DNA of 64,000 nucleotides from JACKHO01 sp041398745. Its GTDB lineage: Bacteria; Planctomycetota; Planctomycetia; Planctomycetales; Planctomycetaceae. The notes beneath the pieces were generated by a model. The model worked only from the letters and a program-made list of their open reading frames with translations, was not told where the DNA came from and did not search any database. The translations under genes and the position numbers were made by a program. Positions 41,515 through 50,678 of the stretch are shown one piece after another. Position 1 is the first letter of the stretch; each line of letters starts with the position of its first letter. The stretch spans positions 620,001 through 684,000 of the forward strand of contig JAWKUB010000002.1 in assembly GCA_041398745.1 (NCBI GenBank), given 5' to 3'.

Positions 41515-43050
41515 ATGCTGCTTCGCATGCATTTTGCCTTTCTCTTAGTCGTCGTTGTTTGCCTGCTTCCTGGATGCGCTGGGTCGCGTACTGCGGTCAC
41601 CTCAGGCAAATCCGTAGAACCTTCGAATCCCTCGACGCTGGCTCACGTGTCCCGTAGCAATGGTCAGTCCGTTGAAGGTTGGTCTGACCCCGCTGTTGCC
41701 GTGTCGAGTGAAGATCAGTCGTCGGATCGCAGTGAGATCGAACTGACATCCGCCTCGGACGAGGCGTTGCAGCCGCATCCGAATTTGGTTCCACCCGAAA
41801 CCCTGCCGCTGGCATCAATGGAGGGTCACCAGGTTTCTTCCTGGACGCTGGCCAGCCTGGAAGCCACAGCATTGGAGAACAATCCGGCCATCCGGCAGGC
41901 CTCGGCCTCCGCCCACAAGGCTGTTGGCTTCCGTGATCAGGTGGGCATGAGACCCAATCCAACGATCGGCTACAACGGCACGCAGCTCGCCGACCGGGGG
42001 ACGGATCAACACGTGGCATTCGTTGAACAGGACTTCGTCACTGCCGGGAAGTTGTCTCGAAATCGTGCTGTCCTGAACCAGGAGGTGCAGTCGCAGTTGT
42101 GGGAAGTCGAAGCGCAGCGCTACCGAGTTCTGACTGACGTTAGGCAGCGCTATTTTGAAGCCCTCGCCGCCCAGCGTCGGCTGCAACTCGCCACTCAGTT
42201 TCATGTGATTGCCACAAAGGGCGTTGAGGTTGCGAAGGCGCGGGTGGAGGCGAAGGAGGGCGCAGTTCCCGAGGTATTGCAGGCTGAAATCCAGCTGAAC
42301 CAAGTTGAGATCCAGCGAAGACAGGCTGACGCTGCCTTCCGGGGATCCTGGAATCAGTTGATGGCGGTCGCAGGACTCAGTGGGACGTCGCCCGGCATTC
42401 TGGACGGCACCCTTCCAAACACTGTCGAGATCGTCGACATGCAGTCGATCAAGGGGGTGGCGTTGGCTTCTAGTCCCGAGCTTCAGGCGGCACGAGCCCG
42501 CGTAGCTCGCGCCCGTGCAAACATCGAACGTCAGGAAGTTCAGGCCATTCCCAACTTGTCATTTCAATTGGCAGGGGGTGTCGACAACGGCACGAATTCT
42601 AGCATGATTAATGCTCAGGTGGGGCTGCCAGTCCCGATCTTCAACCGTAACGAGGGGAACATCGCTGCGGCCCATGCGGAACTCGGTCGGGCGTGCCAGG
42701 AGTTGCGGCGGATCGAACTGTCGATTGAGTCACGGATGGCTCGCGGAGCACAAGACTACGAGTCGGCAGCCGCAGCGGTCGAGCAGTATCAGCAGCAGAT
42801 CCTCCCGAAGGCGCAGCAAACGCTGAGTTTGTCGGAAGAGGCGTACGCCGCAGGTGAGTTTGGCTTCCTCCAAGTGTTGGTGGCTCGACGGACCTACTTC
42901 GAGAGCAATCTTGAGTTCGTCGTCGCGCAGTCGAACCTGGCTCAGGCAGAAGCCTACCTGCAAGGTTTGGCGCTCTCCGGTGGACTCAGCGACACGCCGG
43001 ACACAGCGTTCGATTCCGGACTGAGGGACCAGTCATTGAGCGGCCAGTGA
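41515..43050 (+). CDS. TolC-family outer-membrane efflux lipoprotein (cluster IV)
   Basis: A 511-residue outer-membrane factor. The start at 41515 has GGAG ten bases upstream and begins a lipoprotein signal (LLVVVVCLLPGCAGS). The OEP domains begin at WTLASLEATALENNPAIRQA and QSIKGVALASSPELQAARA, with QVGLPVPIFNRNEGNIAAAHAEL-type phrase (residues near 365) and AYAAGEFGFLQVLVARRTYF near the end. The 130 codons upstream in the same frame are rejected because they overlap the Cys-rich leader gene. It should be the outer-membrane exit for the adaptor and pump that follow. Confidence 0.92.
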   Translation: MLLRMHFAFLLVVVVCLLPGCAGSRTAVTSGKSVEPSNPSTLAHVSRSNGQSVEGWSDPAVAVSSEDQSSDRSEIELTSASDEALQPHPNLVPPETLPLASMEGHQVSSWTLASLEATALENNPAIRQASASAHKAVGFRDQVGMRPNPTIGYNGTQLADRGTDQHVAFVEQDFVTAGKLSRNRAVLNQEVQSQLWEVEAQRYRVLTDVRQRYFEALAAQRRLQLATQFHVIATKGVEVAKARVEAKEGAVPEVLQAEIQLNQVEIQRRQADAAFRGSWNQLMAVAGLSGTSPGILDGTLPNTVEIVDMQSIKGVALASSPELQAARARVARARANIERQEVQAIPNLSFQLAGGVDNGTNSSMINAQVGLPVPIFNRNEGNIAAAHAELGRACQELRRIELSIESRMARGAQDYESAAAAVEQYQQQILPKAQQTLSLSEEAYAAGEFGFLQVLVARRTYFESNLEFVVAQSNLAQAEAYLQGLALSGGLSDTPDTAFDSGLRDQSLSGQ

Positions 43051-43312
43051 CATCAGGATGACACCAACAATCGTCGTGGTGACGACAACTTTCAGCCCCG
43101 GTTCTGCGTTTGGACCCACGCAAATCCGCCGTTAGGTCATCAAAGGGAATCTGGCGCAGGAATTGCATCGGGTACCGTCCGAAGTCTGTCACAAAAAAGT
43201 ATCAAGCGGAAATCTCCATTGACCCGATAATCCGAATAACCGACATTGAGCGGATCGACCGCGCACAAAATGCGATTTGGTCGATGTTCCACCTTGAGAG
43301 ACCGTCCGTCAC

Positions 43313-43783
43313 ATGTTTTCACGCGCTACCAGCCTGATTGCACTCCTACCGATGCTGCTTCACAGCATCCTGGGCTGCTGCTGGCATCACGCACATCAGT
43401 GCGGTTGCGAGGTTGAAGGCGTACGGACCGTCTGCCAGGCAGACTTTGACTCTTCCATCCACAAACACGTTGGACATTCTGCTTGTCCGTCGCATCAAGC
43501 TTCTCGAACTTCTTCGGAGGTCGAGAGTTCGAGCGAACTGCCTGATGATCCCTGTCGTCACTTCCCGTGTGATGAAGAACGGTGTTCGTTCGTCAATACA
43601 GCGTCCACCGTGACCCAACAGTCGATCGATCTGGAATTGGCGTGGATCAGTGTTCTACTGGCATATCGCGACCTGTCCGTTCCCCACGATTCGATGAGCA
43701 CGGTACAGCACAGTTGTTGCGAGGATGTGCCCCGCGTGAATGACGGTGAGCGGCGCGCGATGACCCAAGTCTGGCTGATCTAA
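43313..43783 (+). CDS. Cys/His-rich exported small protein within cluster IV
   Basis: A 156-residue secreted protein (signal SLIALLPMLLHSILG) whose mature part begins CCWHHAHQCGCEVEG and has further Cys/His groups (HKHVGHSACPSH, DPCRHFPCDEERC). The second half is plainer (DLELAWISVLLAYRDLSV) with CC near the end and a terminal MTQVWLI. It lies between the TolC gene and the adaptor gene. It belongs to the set of Cys-rich leader-like proteins in the window, with more His than the others. Confidence 0.65.
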   Translation: MFSRATSLIALLPMLLHSILGCCWHHAHQCGCEVEGVRTVCQADFDSSIHKHVGHSACPSHQASRTSSEVESSSELPDDPCRHFPCDEERCSFVNTASTVTQQSIDLELAWISVLLAYRDLSVPHDSMSTVQHSCCEDVPRVNDGERRAMTQVWLI

Positions 43784-43955
43784 GCCACATCTGCTCGCGG
43801 CCTGCTGCCGCACATTTGTCGATTGCTCTTTGAATGCGGTTTGCCCTTGCGCTTTCCGTTGGTGGCAGTCGCTCTTCCTCACCATCTCACGACCATTTCG
43901 TTACGTCGGCATCGCCCGCTGCGAATTTCTGCAGCTGCGCCGTGTGGAGAATTCC

Positions 43956-45488
43956 ATGAATTTCAAATTACCCCGCATTCGCATTCCCATCGGCTGGGTC
44001 TGGATTGCCAGTTTGGTCGTCATCATTGGCGTGGGATACATCACATTTGACCGGTGGTGGCCTCGCGCTCACGAATGGGTGCAGGCCACGATTTCCGGTC
44101 AAAAGAAAGGGACTTCGCTCGATGAGCATGGTCACTCTGGTGGGGAAGATCCGCATGCCGGTCACGATCACGGCGATGCTGCGCATGCCCATGACGAGGC
44201 CAATTCATTGGAACTCTCTCAGCAGGCGATGGGCAACATCGGCCTGACAGCGGAATTCTTGAAACCGGTCGAGCTGGAAACGTTTCGCCGCGCAATCACC
44301 GTTCCGGCGATCGTTACGGAACGCCCGGGACGGACCCGCATCGAAGTCTCGACGCCGATGGCAGGTGTCATTACGCACGTCCATGCCGTCCGGGGTGAGG
44401 CGGTTCCAGCAGGTTCGCTGTTGTTCGAGATTCGCATTACCGCTGCAGAACTCGTTGCGACGCAGACGGAACTACTGAAGACGATCGGCGAGTTGGATGT
44501 CGAGAGCCGCGAAATCGCCCGATTGACCGCAGTGACCCAATCCGGCGCGGTACCGCAAAAGACGCTGCTCGAACGCCAGTATGCCAAAGACAAGTTGGAA
44601 GTGTTGCTGGCCGCACAGAAAGAGGCGTTGAGACTGCAAGGGCTGTCGGAACGGCAGATTACCGAGATCGCTGAGAATCGGCGTCTGCTGCGAGACCTGC
44701 GGGTCGTGGCTCCCTCACCGGACGATCACAGCCACGAAGAACTGCAACTGACGCGCTCGGGGGTGATACCAATTGCCTATTCCAAAGATGGCGACGGACC
44801 GGCGATCAGCGAACCTCCACCAGCCGTCAAGCATGAACACCCACCACTCATCCTTCAGGATGTCCTCGTCCACAAAGGAGAGACCGTTTCTGCCGGGACG
44901 ACTCTCGCAATCATCTCCGACATGTCGGAGTTGTACATTGAAGGCCGCGCGTTCGAACAGGACATCGATCTACTGACCGCAGCCGCTTCACAAGGCTGGA
45001 AGGTGACGGCTCTCTTTGAGCGGGCGGGCCAAACGGTGGAAGAAGTCACCAACCTTGAACTGCTCTACTCCTCCAGTGAAGTCGAAATCGAGTCACGGAC
45101 ACTTCGATTCTATGTCCGGCTCCCCAATCAGATTTCGCGTCATGTCCCATCTCCCAACGGCCAGGAGTTCATCGAATGGCGGTATCGCCCCGGTCAGCGG
45201 CTTCAACTGCGGGTTCCAGTCGAAGTGTGGAAGCAGCAGCTTGTGTTGCCGGTCGACTCGATTGCCCAGGAAGGAGCCGAGTCGTTCGTGTTCCAGCAGA
45301 ATGGCGGTCACTTCGATCGGATTCCCGTGCGTGTGATCTACCGCGACCAGACGTACGCAGTGATCAAGAATGATGGCTCCATCTTTCCTGGCGACATTAT
45401 TGCCAGACGCGGTGCCCATCAGATGCAAATGGCTCTCAAGAACAAATCTGGCGGCGGGGTTGATCCTCACGCAGGACACAACCACTAG
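43956..45488 (+). CDS. RND periplasmic adaptor, His-rich (cluster IV)
   Basis: A 510-residue adaptor subunit. The ATG at 43956 has GGAG eight bases upstream. One membrane anchor (about 14-33, VWIASLVVIIGVGYITF) is followed by a His-rich linker (DEHGHSGGEDPHAGHDHGD), the lipoyl/barrel-sandwich (RIEVSTPMAGVITHVHAVRGEAV), an alpha-hairpin (residues 165-245), a beta-barrel region with ISDMSELYIEGRAFEQDI, and a His tail DPHAGHNH. It is 14 bases upstream of the RND pump gene. The His clusters suggest Zn, Ni, Co or Cu binding; I cannot decide which from sequence. Confidence 0.92.
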   Translation: MNFKLPRIRIPIGWVWIASLVVIIGVGYITFDRWWPRAHEWVQATISGQKKGTSLDEHGHSGGEDPHAGHDHGDAAHAHDEANSLELSQQAMGNIGLTAEFLKPVELETFRRAITVPAIVTERPGRTRIEVSTPMAGVITHVHAVRGEAVPAGSLLFEIRITAAELVATQTELLKTIGELDVESREIARLTAVTQSGAVPQKTLLERQYAKDKLEVLLAAQKEALRLQGLSERQITEIAENRRLLRDLRVVAPSPDDHSHEELQLTRSGVIPIAYSKDGDGPAISEPPPAVKHEHPPLILQDVLVHKGETVSAGTTLAIISDMSELYIEGRAFEQDIDLLTAAASQGWKVTALFERAGQTVEEVTNLELLYSSSEVEIESRTLRFYVRLPNQISRHVPSPNGQEFIEWRYRPGQRLQLRVPVEVWKQQLVLPVDSIAQEGAESFVFQQNGGHFDRIPVRVIYRDQTYAVIKNDGSIFPGDIIARRGAHQMQMALKNKSGGGVDPHAGHNH

Positions 45489-45502
45489 TCAGGAGAGTCA
45501 TT

Positions 45503-48500
45503 ATGTTGAACGCAATTATTCGGTTCGCACTTCGTCAGCAAATGCTGGTGATTGCCTTGGCGGTGTTCTTGCTGGGATTCGGAACCTGGCAGGCTGTCCA
45601 TATGCCCATCGACGTTTTCCCGGACCTGAATCGTCCTCGCGTGGTCATCATGACTGAAGCGCCGGGCCTGGCTCCGGAAGAAGTCGAGACACTCGTGACC
45701 TTTCCGATTGAAACCGCGATCAACGGGGCGAACGGCGTGCAGGCGGTCCGCAGCTCCTCCGGGATCGGTATCTCGGTGATCTACGTCGAGTTTGACTGGG
45801 GGACTGATATCTACACCGATCGGCAGATCGTCATGGAACGACTGCAACTGGTGCAGGATCGCATGCCGCCTGGGGTCAAGCCGACGCTGGCCCCCATCTC
45901 GTCCATCATGGGGCAGATCGTGATGCTCGGCATGTGGAGCGAAGACGGAGTGACCGATCCAGTGGAACTCAGGACTCTGGGAGACTGGGTGGTCCGACAA
46001 CGCCTGTTGACCATTCCTGGTGTGTCGCAGGTCTTCACAATGGGGGGCGGTCGCAAGCAGTTTCAGGTGCTCGTCGATCCGGATGCTCTGCTGAGATACG
46101 GGGTGACTTTGCACCAGGTGAAGCAAGCTGTGGTCAACAGCAATCAGAACGCCACCGGGGGTTATCTCGATCAGCAGGGTCCCAACGAATTGCTGGTCCG
46201 CGCTTTGGGTCGTATTCAGACGATTGACGACCTCCAGAAGGTCGTTGTGACCAGCCGGGATGGTCGCCCCATCACACTCAATCAGATCGCCAAGGTCGTC
46301 GAAGGCCCTCAAGTCAAGCGTGGCGACAGCAGTGTCTTCGTCCGCGCAGGATTGGGGTCCGGCGACGAGACAGCAGGTGCCGCCGAGCCAACGGTCGGCG
46401 AACGGGGCGAGTTCTCCGGCGGAGCCGCTGTAGTCCTGACGATCAGCAAGCAGCCCGGCGCGGATACGCGATTGCTCACGGACAACATCCTGCAGGCGGT
46501 GGAAGAACTCAAGCTGGCATTGCCGAGCGATATCCGCATCATGCCGGTCTATTCGCAAAAGTCGTTCATCGACCGGGCGATCGACAACGTGATCGAAGCC
46601 TTGCGGGACGGCGGGATTCTCGTGGTGGTGATTCTGTTTCTGTTCCTGATGAACCTGCGCACCACATTCATCACCCTGACGGCGATTCCGTTATCGCTGG
46701 TGATGACAGCAGTTGTCTTTGCCATGTTTGGTCTTTCCATCAATACGATGACGCTGGGAGGCTTGGCGGTCGCCATTGGCGAACTTGTGGATGATGCCAT
46801 TGTCGATGTGGAGAACATCTTCCGCCGCCTCAAAGAGAATCGGCACTCGAAGAATCCCCGGCATCCGCTCCTGATCGTCTTTCTGGCGAGCACGGAAGTC
46901 CGCAATTCGATTGTTTTCGGCACGATGATCGTCTGCCTGGTGTTCATGCCGCTGTTCGCTCTAAGCGGCATGGAAGGCCGCCTGTTTGCGCCGCTGGGCG
47001 TGGCGTACATCGTGTCGATCGTCTCGTCGCTGCTGGTATCACTGACAGTGACACCCGTGCTGGCCTACTTGTTGTTGGGCCATGCCAAGTTGATGGAGGA
47101 GGAAAAAGATGGATTCCTCTTGCGCGGACTGAAGTGGGTTGGTGACAAAGTCATTCGGTTCAGTCTGGCGTTTCCGCGATTCAATTTGACGGTCACCGCG
47201 CTCGCGGTCGTGATCGCCGGTGTGTTCGTGGCCAACCTGGAACGCGGATTCCTGCCGCCGTTCAACGAAGGTGCCATCCAACTCAACGTCGTGCTTCCGC
47301 CGGGAACATCGCTGGCTGCCTCTAACGACATCAACCGCAAGGTGGAACAGCGGCTCCTGAAGATTGAAGACATCGACTCCTTCGTTCGTAGAACCGGCCG
47401 TGCCGAACTCGACGAGCATGCAGAGGGGGTCAACATGAGTGAGTACATCCTTGAACTCAACTCACACTCGCCACGTAGCCGCGAAGAGCAGATCAACGAG
47501 GTCCGTGAGGCAATGGCGGACATTCCCGGCATTGTAACGGCCGTCGAGCAGCCCATCGCGCACCTGATCTCGCATATGGTCTCCGGAGTCAAAGCACCGA
47601 TTGGGATCAAGATCTACGGCGACGACCTCGACCTGTTGCGTCGCAAAGCGGACGAGATGAAAGGGGTGATTCAGTCCGTTCCTGGCGTCAAAGATCCACT
47701 GGTTGAACCGCAAGTCATCATTCCCCAACTGCGGATTGAAGTGGACCGCGACAAGCTAATGCTGAACGGACTGTCCGTGGCGGACGTGAACGAGTTCATC
47801 GAAACGGCCATGAATGGAGTCGTCGTCTCCGAAGTGCTCATCGGCCAGCGTCAGTTTGACCTGCTCGTCCGACTCGATGAGGGGGCCCGCGAGGACATGG
47901 AAACGCTCAAGCGATTAACGATCGACCTTCCCGAGGGGGGCCAAGTGCCGCTGGAGTCAGTGGCCCGCATCTATTCGTCTGGCGGTCCGAATACCGTCAA
48001 CCGCGAGAACGTCCGTCGGCGCGTCATCCTGCAGTGCAACGTCTCCAATCGAGGCGTCGTCGATGTCGTCGAAGACATTCAGCGCGCACTCGCACCGGTT
48101 GTATCATCACTGCCGGAAGGTTACTTCGTGGAGTACAGCGGTGAGTTTCAAAGCGAGCAGTCGGCCAGCCGCGTCATCACATTGCTGTTTGCTGTGGCGA
48201 TGATCGGCGTCTTCATGGTGCTTTACACCATGTTCCGCTCTGTGAATCTGTCGCTGCAGGTGATGGCTGCATTGCCGATGGCATTCATTGGATCAGTCCT
48301 GGCTCTCGTGTTGACTGGGCAGACGCTCACGACCGCCGCCAAAGTCGGCTTTATTTCGTTGGCCGGAATCGCATCTCGGAACGGCATTCTCCTGCTGAAT
48401 CACTACCTGCATCTGGTGAAGCACGAAGGGGAAGGCTGGACGAAGGAAATGATTGTCCGCGCGGGACTGGAGCGACTGGCTCCCGTGCTGATGACCGCCC

Positions 48501-48814
48501 TGACATCAGGCATTGGTCTGGTGCCGCTCGTGCTCGCCGCCGAAGAACCGGGAAAAGAGATTCTGTATCCCGTGGCTACCGTCATCCTCGGAGGACTCAT
48601 CAGCTCGACGTTGCTCGACTTCTTCGTTCATCCAGCGCTGTTCTGGCTCTTCGGACTGAAATCCGCAGCACGCGTTGTTGGGGAATCGCAGTCAGAAGTC
48701 CCACTGGTGGATATCGACGAGTCCGAGCTTCACCGCAACGGCACTGCGGAGAGTCACAATCAAAACACCAGCGAACAGGAAACAACGAGTGGTACGGGAA
48801 CAGGAAGTGCATGA
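45503..48814 (+). CDS. heavy-metal efflux RND pump (cluster IV)
   Basis: An 1103-residue HME-RND transporter. It starts MLNAIIRFALRQQMLVIA behind AGGAG. TM4 has AVAIGELVDDAIVDVEN, the two acidic residues resembling CzcA-type pumps, and the second half has GLASRNGILLLN-like sequence (here GIASRNGILLLN), where the usual acidic pair is replaced by RN. At the places of the CusA methionines it has IQLNVVLP, VNMSEYIL and ISHMVSGV, so only part of the copper site is kept and the substrate is unclear. A Ser/Thr/Asn-rich tail ends the protein. It should work with the adaptor and TolC genes just upstream. Confidence 0.93.
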   Translation: MLNAIIRFALRQQMLVIALAVFLLGFGTWQAVHMPIDVFPDLNRPRVVIMTEAPGLAPEEVETLVTFPIETAINGANGVQAVRSSSGIGISVIYVEFDWGTDIYTDRQIVMERLQLVQDRMPPGVKPTLAPISSIMGQIVMLGMWSEDGVTDPVELRTLGDWVVRQRLLTIPGVSQVFTMGGGRKQFQVLVDPDALLRYGVTLHQVKQAVVNSNQNATGGYLDQQGPNELLVRALGRIQTIDDLQKVVVTSRDGRPITLNQIAKVVEGPQVKRGDSSVFVRAGLGSGDETAGAAEPTVGERGEFSGGAAVVLTISKQPGADTRLLTDNILQAVEELKLALPSDIRIMPVYSQKSFIDRAIDNVIEALRDGGILVVVILFLFLMNLRTTFITLTAIPLSLVMTAVVFAMFGLSINTMTLGGLAVAIGELVDDAIVDVENIFRRLKENRHSKNPRHPLLIVFLASTEVRNSIVFGTMIVCLVFMPLFALSGMEGRLFAPLGVAYIVSIVSSLLVSLTVTPVLAYLLLGHAKLMEEEKDGFLLRGLKWVGDKVIRFSLAFPRFNLTVTALAVVIAGVFVANLERGFLPPFNEGAIQLNVVLPPGTSLAASNDINRKVEQRLLKIEDIDSFVRRTGRAELDEHAEGVNMSEYILELNSHSPRSREEQINEVREAMADIPGIVTAVEQPIAHLISHMVSGVKAPIGIKIYGDDLDLLRRKADEMKGVIQSVPGVKDPLVEPQVIIPQLRIEVDRDKLMLNGLSVADVNEFIETAMNGVVVSEVLIGQRQFDLLVRLDEGAREDMETLKRLTIDLPEGGQVPLESVARIYSSGGPNTVNRENVRRRVILQCNVSNRGVVDVVEDIQRALAPVVSSLPEGYFVEYSGEFQSEQSASRVITLLFAVAMIGVFMVLYTMFRSVNLSLQVMAALPMAFIGSVLALVLTGQTLTTAAKVGFISLAGIASRNGILLLNHYLHLVKHEGEGWTKEMIVRAGLERLAPVLMTALTSGIGLVPLVLAAEEPGKEILYPVATVILGGLISSTLLDFFVHPALFWLFGLKSAARVVGESQSEVPLVDIDESELHRNGTAESHNQNTSEQETTSGTGTGSA

Positions 48815-48986
48815 GCAAACAATGATGTCGATGTGCGTCCTGACATTTGTCGGGACGTGTACCGAATGAGCTGGTCGCGTCGACCGGCTCACGGAGATCA
48901 ATGTCATTTTGACAATGAATCCAGCCCAGGACGGCAAAGCTGACAACAAAGACGCCAGAACTGGCACACGTTCGAGGAGAACGACC

Positions 48987-49727
48987 ATGAAGAATCTTTC
49001 AATCTTGCTAAGCCTTATCATTGCTGTTGGGGCGATGGCAAAACAGTCCTGGGGACAGGAACCACCTCCACAATACTTCATCGCCTTTCGAACAACCCAA
49101 CCAAAGACGCTTGAGTTTGATGATCGCGGCAAAGCTCAGGCCCATGCTCAGGCGCTGAGTACAATTGGCGTCACGCCGCAGCTTGAGGACCATGCGGGTC
49201 ACCTGGACGTTACTTACTCTCAGCCACGTTGGACTCTGCTGACCGTCGCAAGTGACGAACTGGTTCATCAGTGGGAGGGTTGGCTCAAGAAATCGGGTTT
49301 CCAGACCCTTCACGGCGATGGTGCCGAGCATGGTGATCAAGGCCACGACCACGGTCATGGAACCCCAGGACATCAGCATGAGGGGCACACCGCCGGGGAC
49401 GGTCATGCCCATCACCATGACGCTGGAGAGATTGTGACGTTTCGCACATCGCAGTGGACGACTAGTCATGCTGACGGCAACGTTGCCGCAGCTCAGGATT
49501 TGGTTGTTATCTGTAAGGCCCTGGGTTGCCAGATTCGTGAAGAAACGCATGGCGGCCACGCCGATGTCAGTTTCCATTGCGCGGACTGGCGTCACGTGGA
49601 ATGTGGCAGTCACGCGGAAGCGGAAAGCCTGACAGCCTGGTTGACAAAACTCGGCTTCGAAGCCCGTCATGAGGATGAAGGGGAGCATTCCCCTGTGCCA
49701 AACGGGCAGTTGCAGCCGATCCGCTGA
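48987..49727 (+). CDS. exported His-rich protein with an internal duplication
   Basis: A 246-residue secreted protein. The ATG at 48987 follows AGGAG and begins a signal peptide (LSLIIAVGAMAKQSWG). Two copies of a domain of about 75 residues are visible: one from FDDRGKAQAHAQAL through WTLLTVASDELVHQWEGWLK, the second from HADGNVAAAQDLVVI through WRHVECGSHAEAESLTAWLT. Each ends in a W..WL-KxGF element (GWLKKSGFQ, AWLTKLGFE). Between them is a His cluster (HGDQGHDHGHGTPGHQHEGH). It lies downstream of the RND pump gene and probably binds divalent metal in the periplasm. The family is not recognised. Confidence 0.75.
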   Translation: MKNLSILLSLIIAVGAMAKQSWGQEPPPQYFIAFRTTQPKTLEFDDRGKAQAHAQALSTIGVTPQLEDHAGHLDVTYSQPRWTLLTVASDELVHQWEGWLKKSGFQTLHGDGAEHGDQGHDHGHGTPGHQHEGHTAGDGHAHHHDAGEIVTFRTSQWTTSHADGNVAAAQDLVVICKALGCQIREETHGGHADVSFHCADWRHVECGSHAEAESLTAWLTKLGFEARHEDEGEHSPVPNGQLQPIR

Positions 49728-49845
49728 AGTGAAGCAATTCGACTAACGACACATGGACCGGTACGGATGCCGGTCTGAATTCTGTCCGGTTTCTCCAACG
49801 TTTGAAGAGACCGGACAAACATTGACTAAGGAAATGGAGATCGTC

Positions 49846-50640
49846 ATGAAAGCTTTTACCTGGATTCCGCTGTTCGTGTTCGGGGCGTGTTTCGCGCTCA
49901 ACGGAAGCCTCAACGCGCAGCAACCCGGCTCTGTTAGTCCATTGCAGACGACGCTCAACGAGTCGACTCAATCGGGGAAGTTCACGTTCATCGTGTTCCA
50001 CCGCGACAGTGGAGAAGGAACCCGCGCCCTGTATCAGCAGACTCAGGATGGAATTGCTCCCCTTGCTGAGAATTCGCTGATCACAACGGCCCGTGTCGAT
50101 GATCCGATCGAGCGAGCGATAGTCGAGAAGTTCGGTATTGGCCGCGCGCCAATGCCGATGACGGTTGTCGTGGCCCCGAACGGGGCGGTGACAGGGCTAT
50201 ACCCTCGGGCGGTGACCGGCGAGCAGATCGCAGCAGCGATCGTTCCGCCGACAATGATGCGGTGCATGAAGGAGTTGCAGGACCAGAAGCTCGTCTTCGT
50301 CTGCCTCACGCGCACAGACACGGTGGAAGTTCCACAGGGGGTTCAGGCAGTGCAACAGCTGCCACAGTTCAAGGACCGCATCTCGCTCGTGGGAATGCGT
50401 CTCGACGACCCGGCCGAAGCCCGCTTCTATCAGCAAATGCAGCTTGATCCTCAGCGGGTCAACGGTCCGCACGCGGTGCTGATCGCGCCACCGGGCGTGC
50501 TTGTCGGGCAATTCGACTCGCGGGCGACGGCTGATCTGATCGCCGCCTCGATCCACAAGGCAGGCCAGTGCTGCGACGATCCGAACTGCAAGCACAACCA
50601 TGCCCCGCAGACAACTCGCCCGACAGCCAGCCCTCGTTAG
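49846..50640 (+). CDS. exported thioredoxin-like protein with C-terminal Cys/His tail
   Basis: A 264-residue secreted protein (signal WIPLFVFGACFALNGSLNA). The ATG at 49846 follows GGAG. It looks like two thioredoxin-like halves: FTFIVFHRDSGEGTRALY...APMPMTVVVAPNGAVTGLYP and KLVFVCLTRTD...GPHAVLIAPPGVLVGQFD, both with the fold's cis-Pro region but without a CxxC active site. The tail has AGQCCDDPNCKHNH, a likely metal site. It lies between the His-rich protein gene and the ABC transporter genes. A redox role is unlikely without CxxC; a scaffold or metal-handling role is more plausible. Confidence 0.65.
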   Translation: MKAFTWIPLFVFGACFALNGSLNAQQPGSVSPLQTTLNESTQSGKFTFIVFHRDSGEGTRALYQQTQDGIAPLAENSLITTARVDDPIERAIVEKFGIGRAPMPMTVVVAPNGAVTGLYPRAVTGEQIAAAIVPPTMMRCMKELQDQKLVFVCLTRTDTVEVPQGVQAVQQLPQFKDRISLVGMRLDDPAEARFYQQMQLDPQRVNGPHAVLIAPPGVLVGQFDSRATADLIAASIHKAGQCCDDPNCKHNHAPQTTRPTASPR

Positions 50641-50678
50641 TCGATCACCCCACTCAAACGCAAACGGAGAACATAAGC

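Noticed and set aside
45485..46558. A 357-codon minus-strand frame opposite the cluster IV pump.
   Set aside because: Antisense shadow; the plus-strand frame is an unmistakable RND pump.
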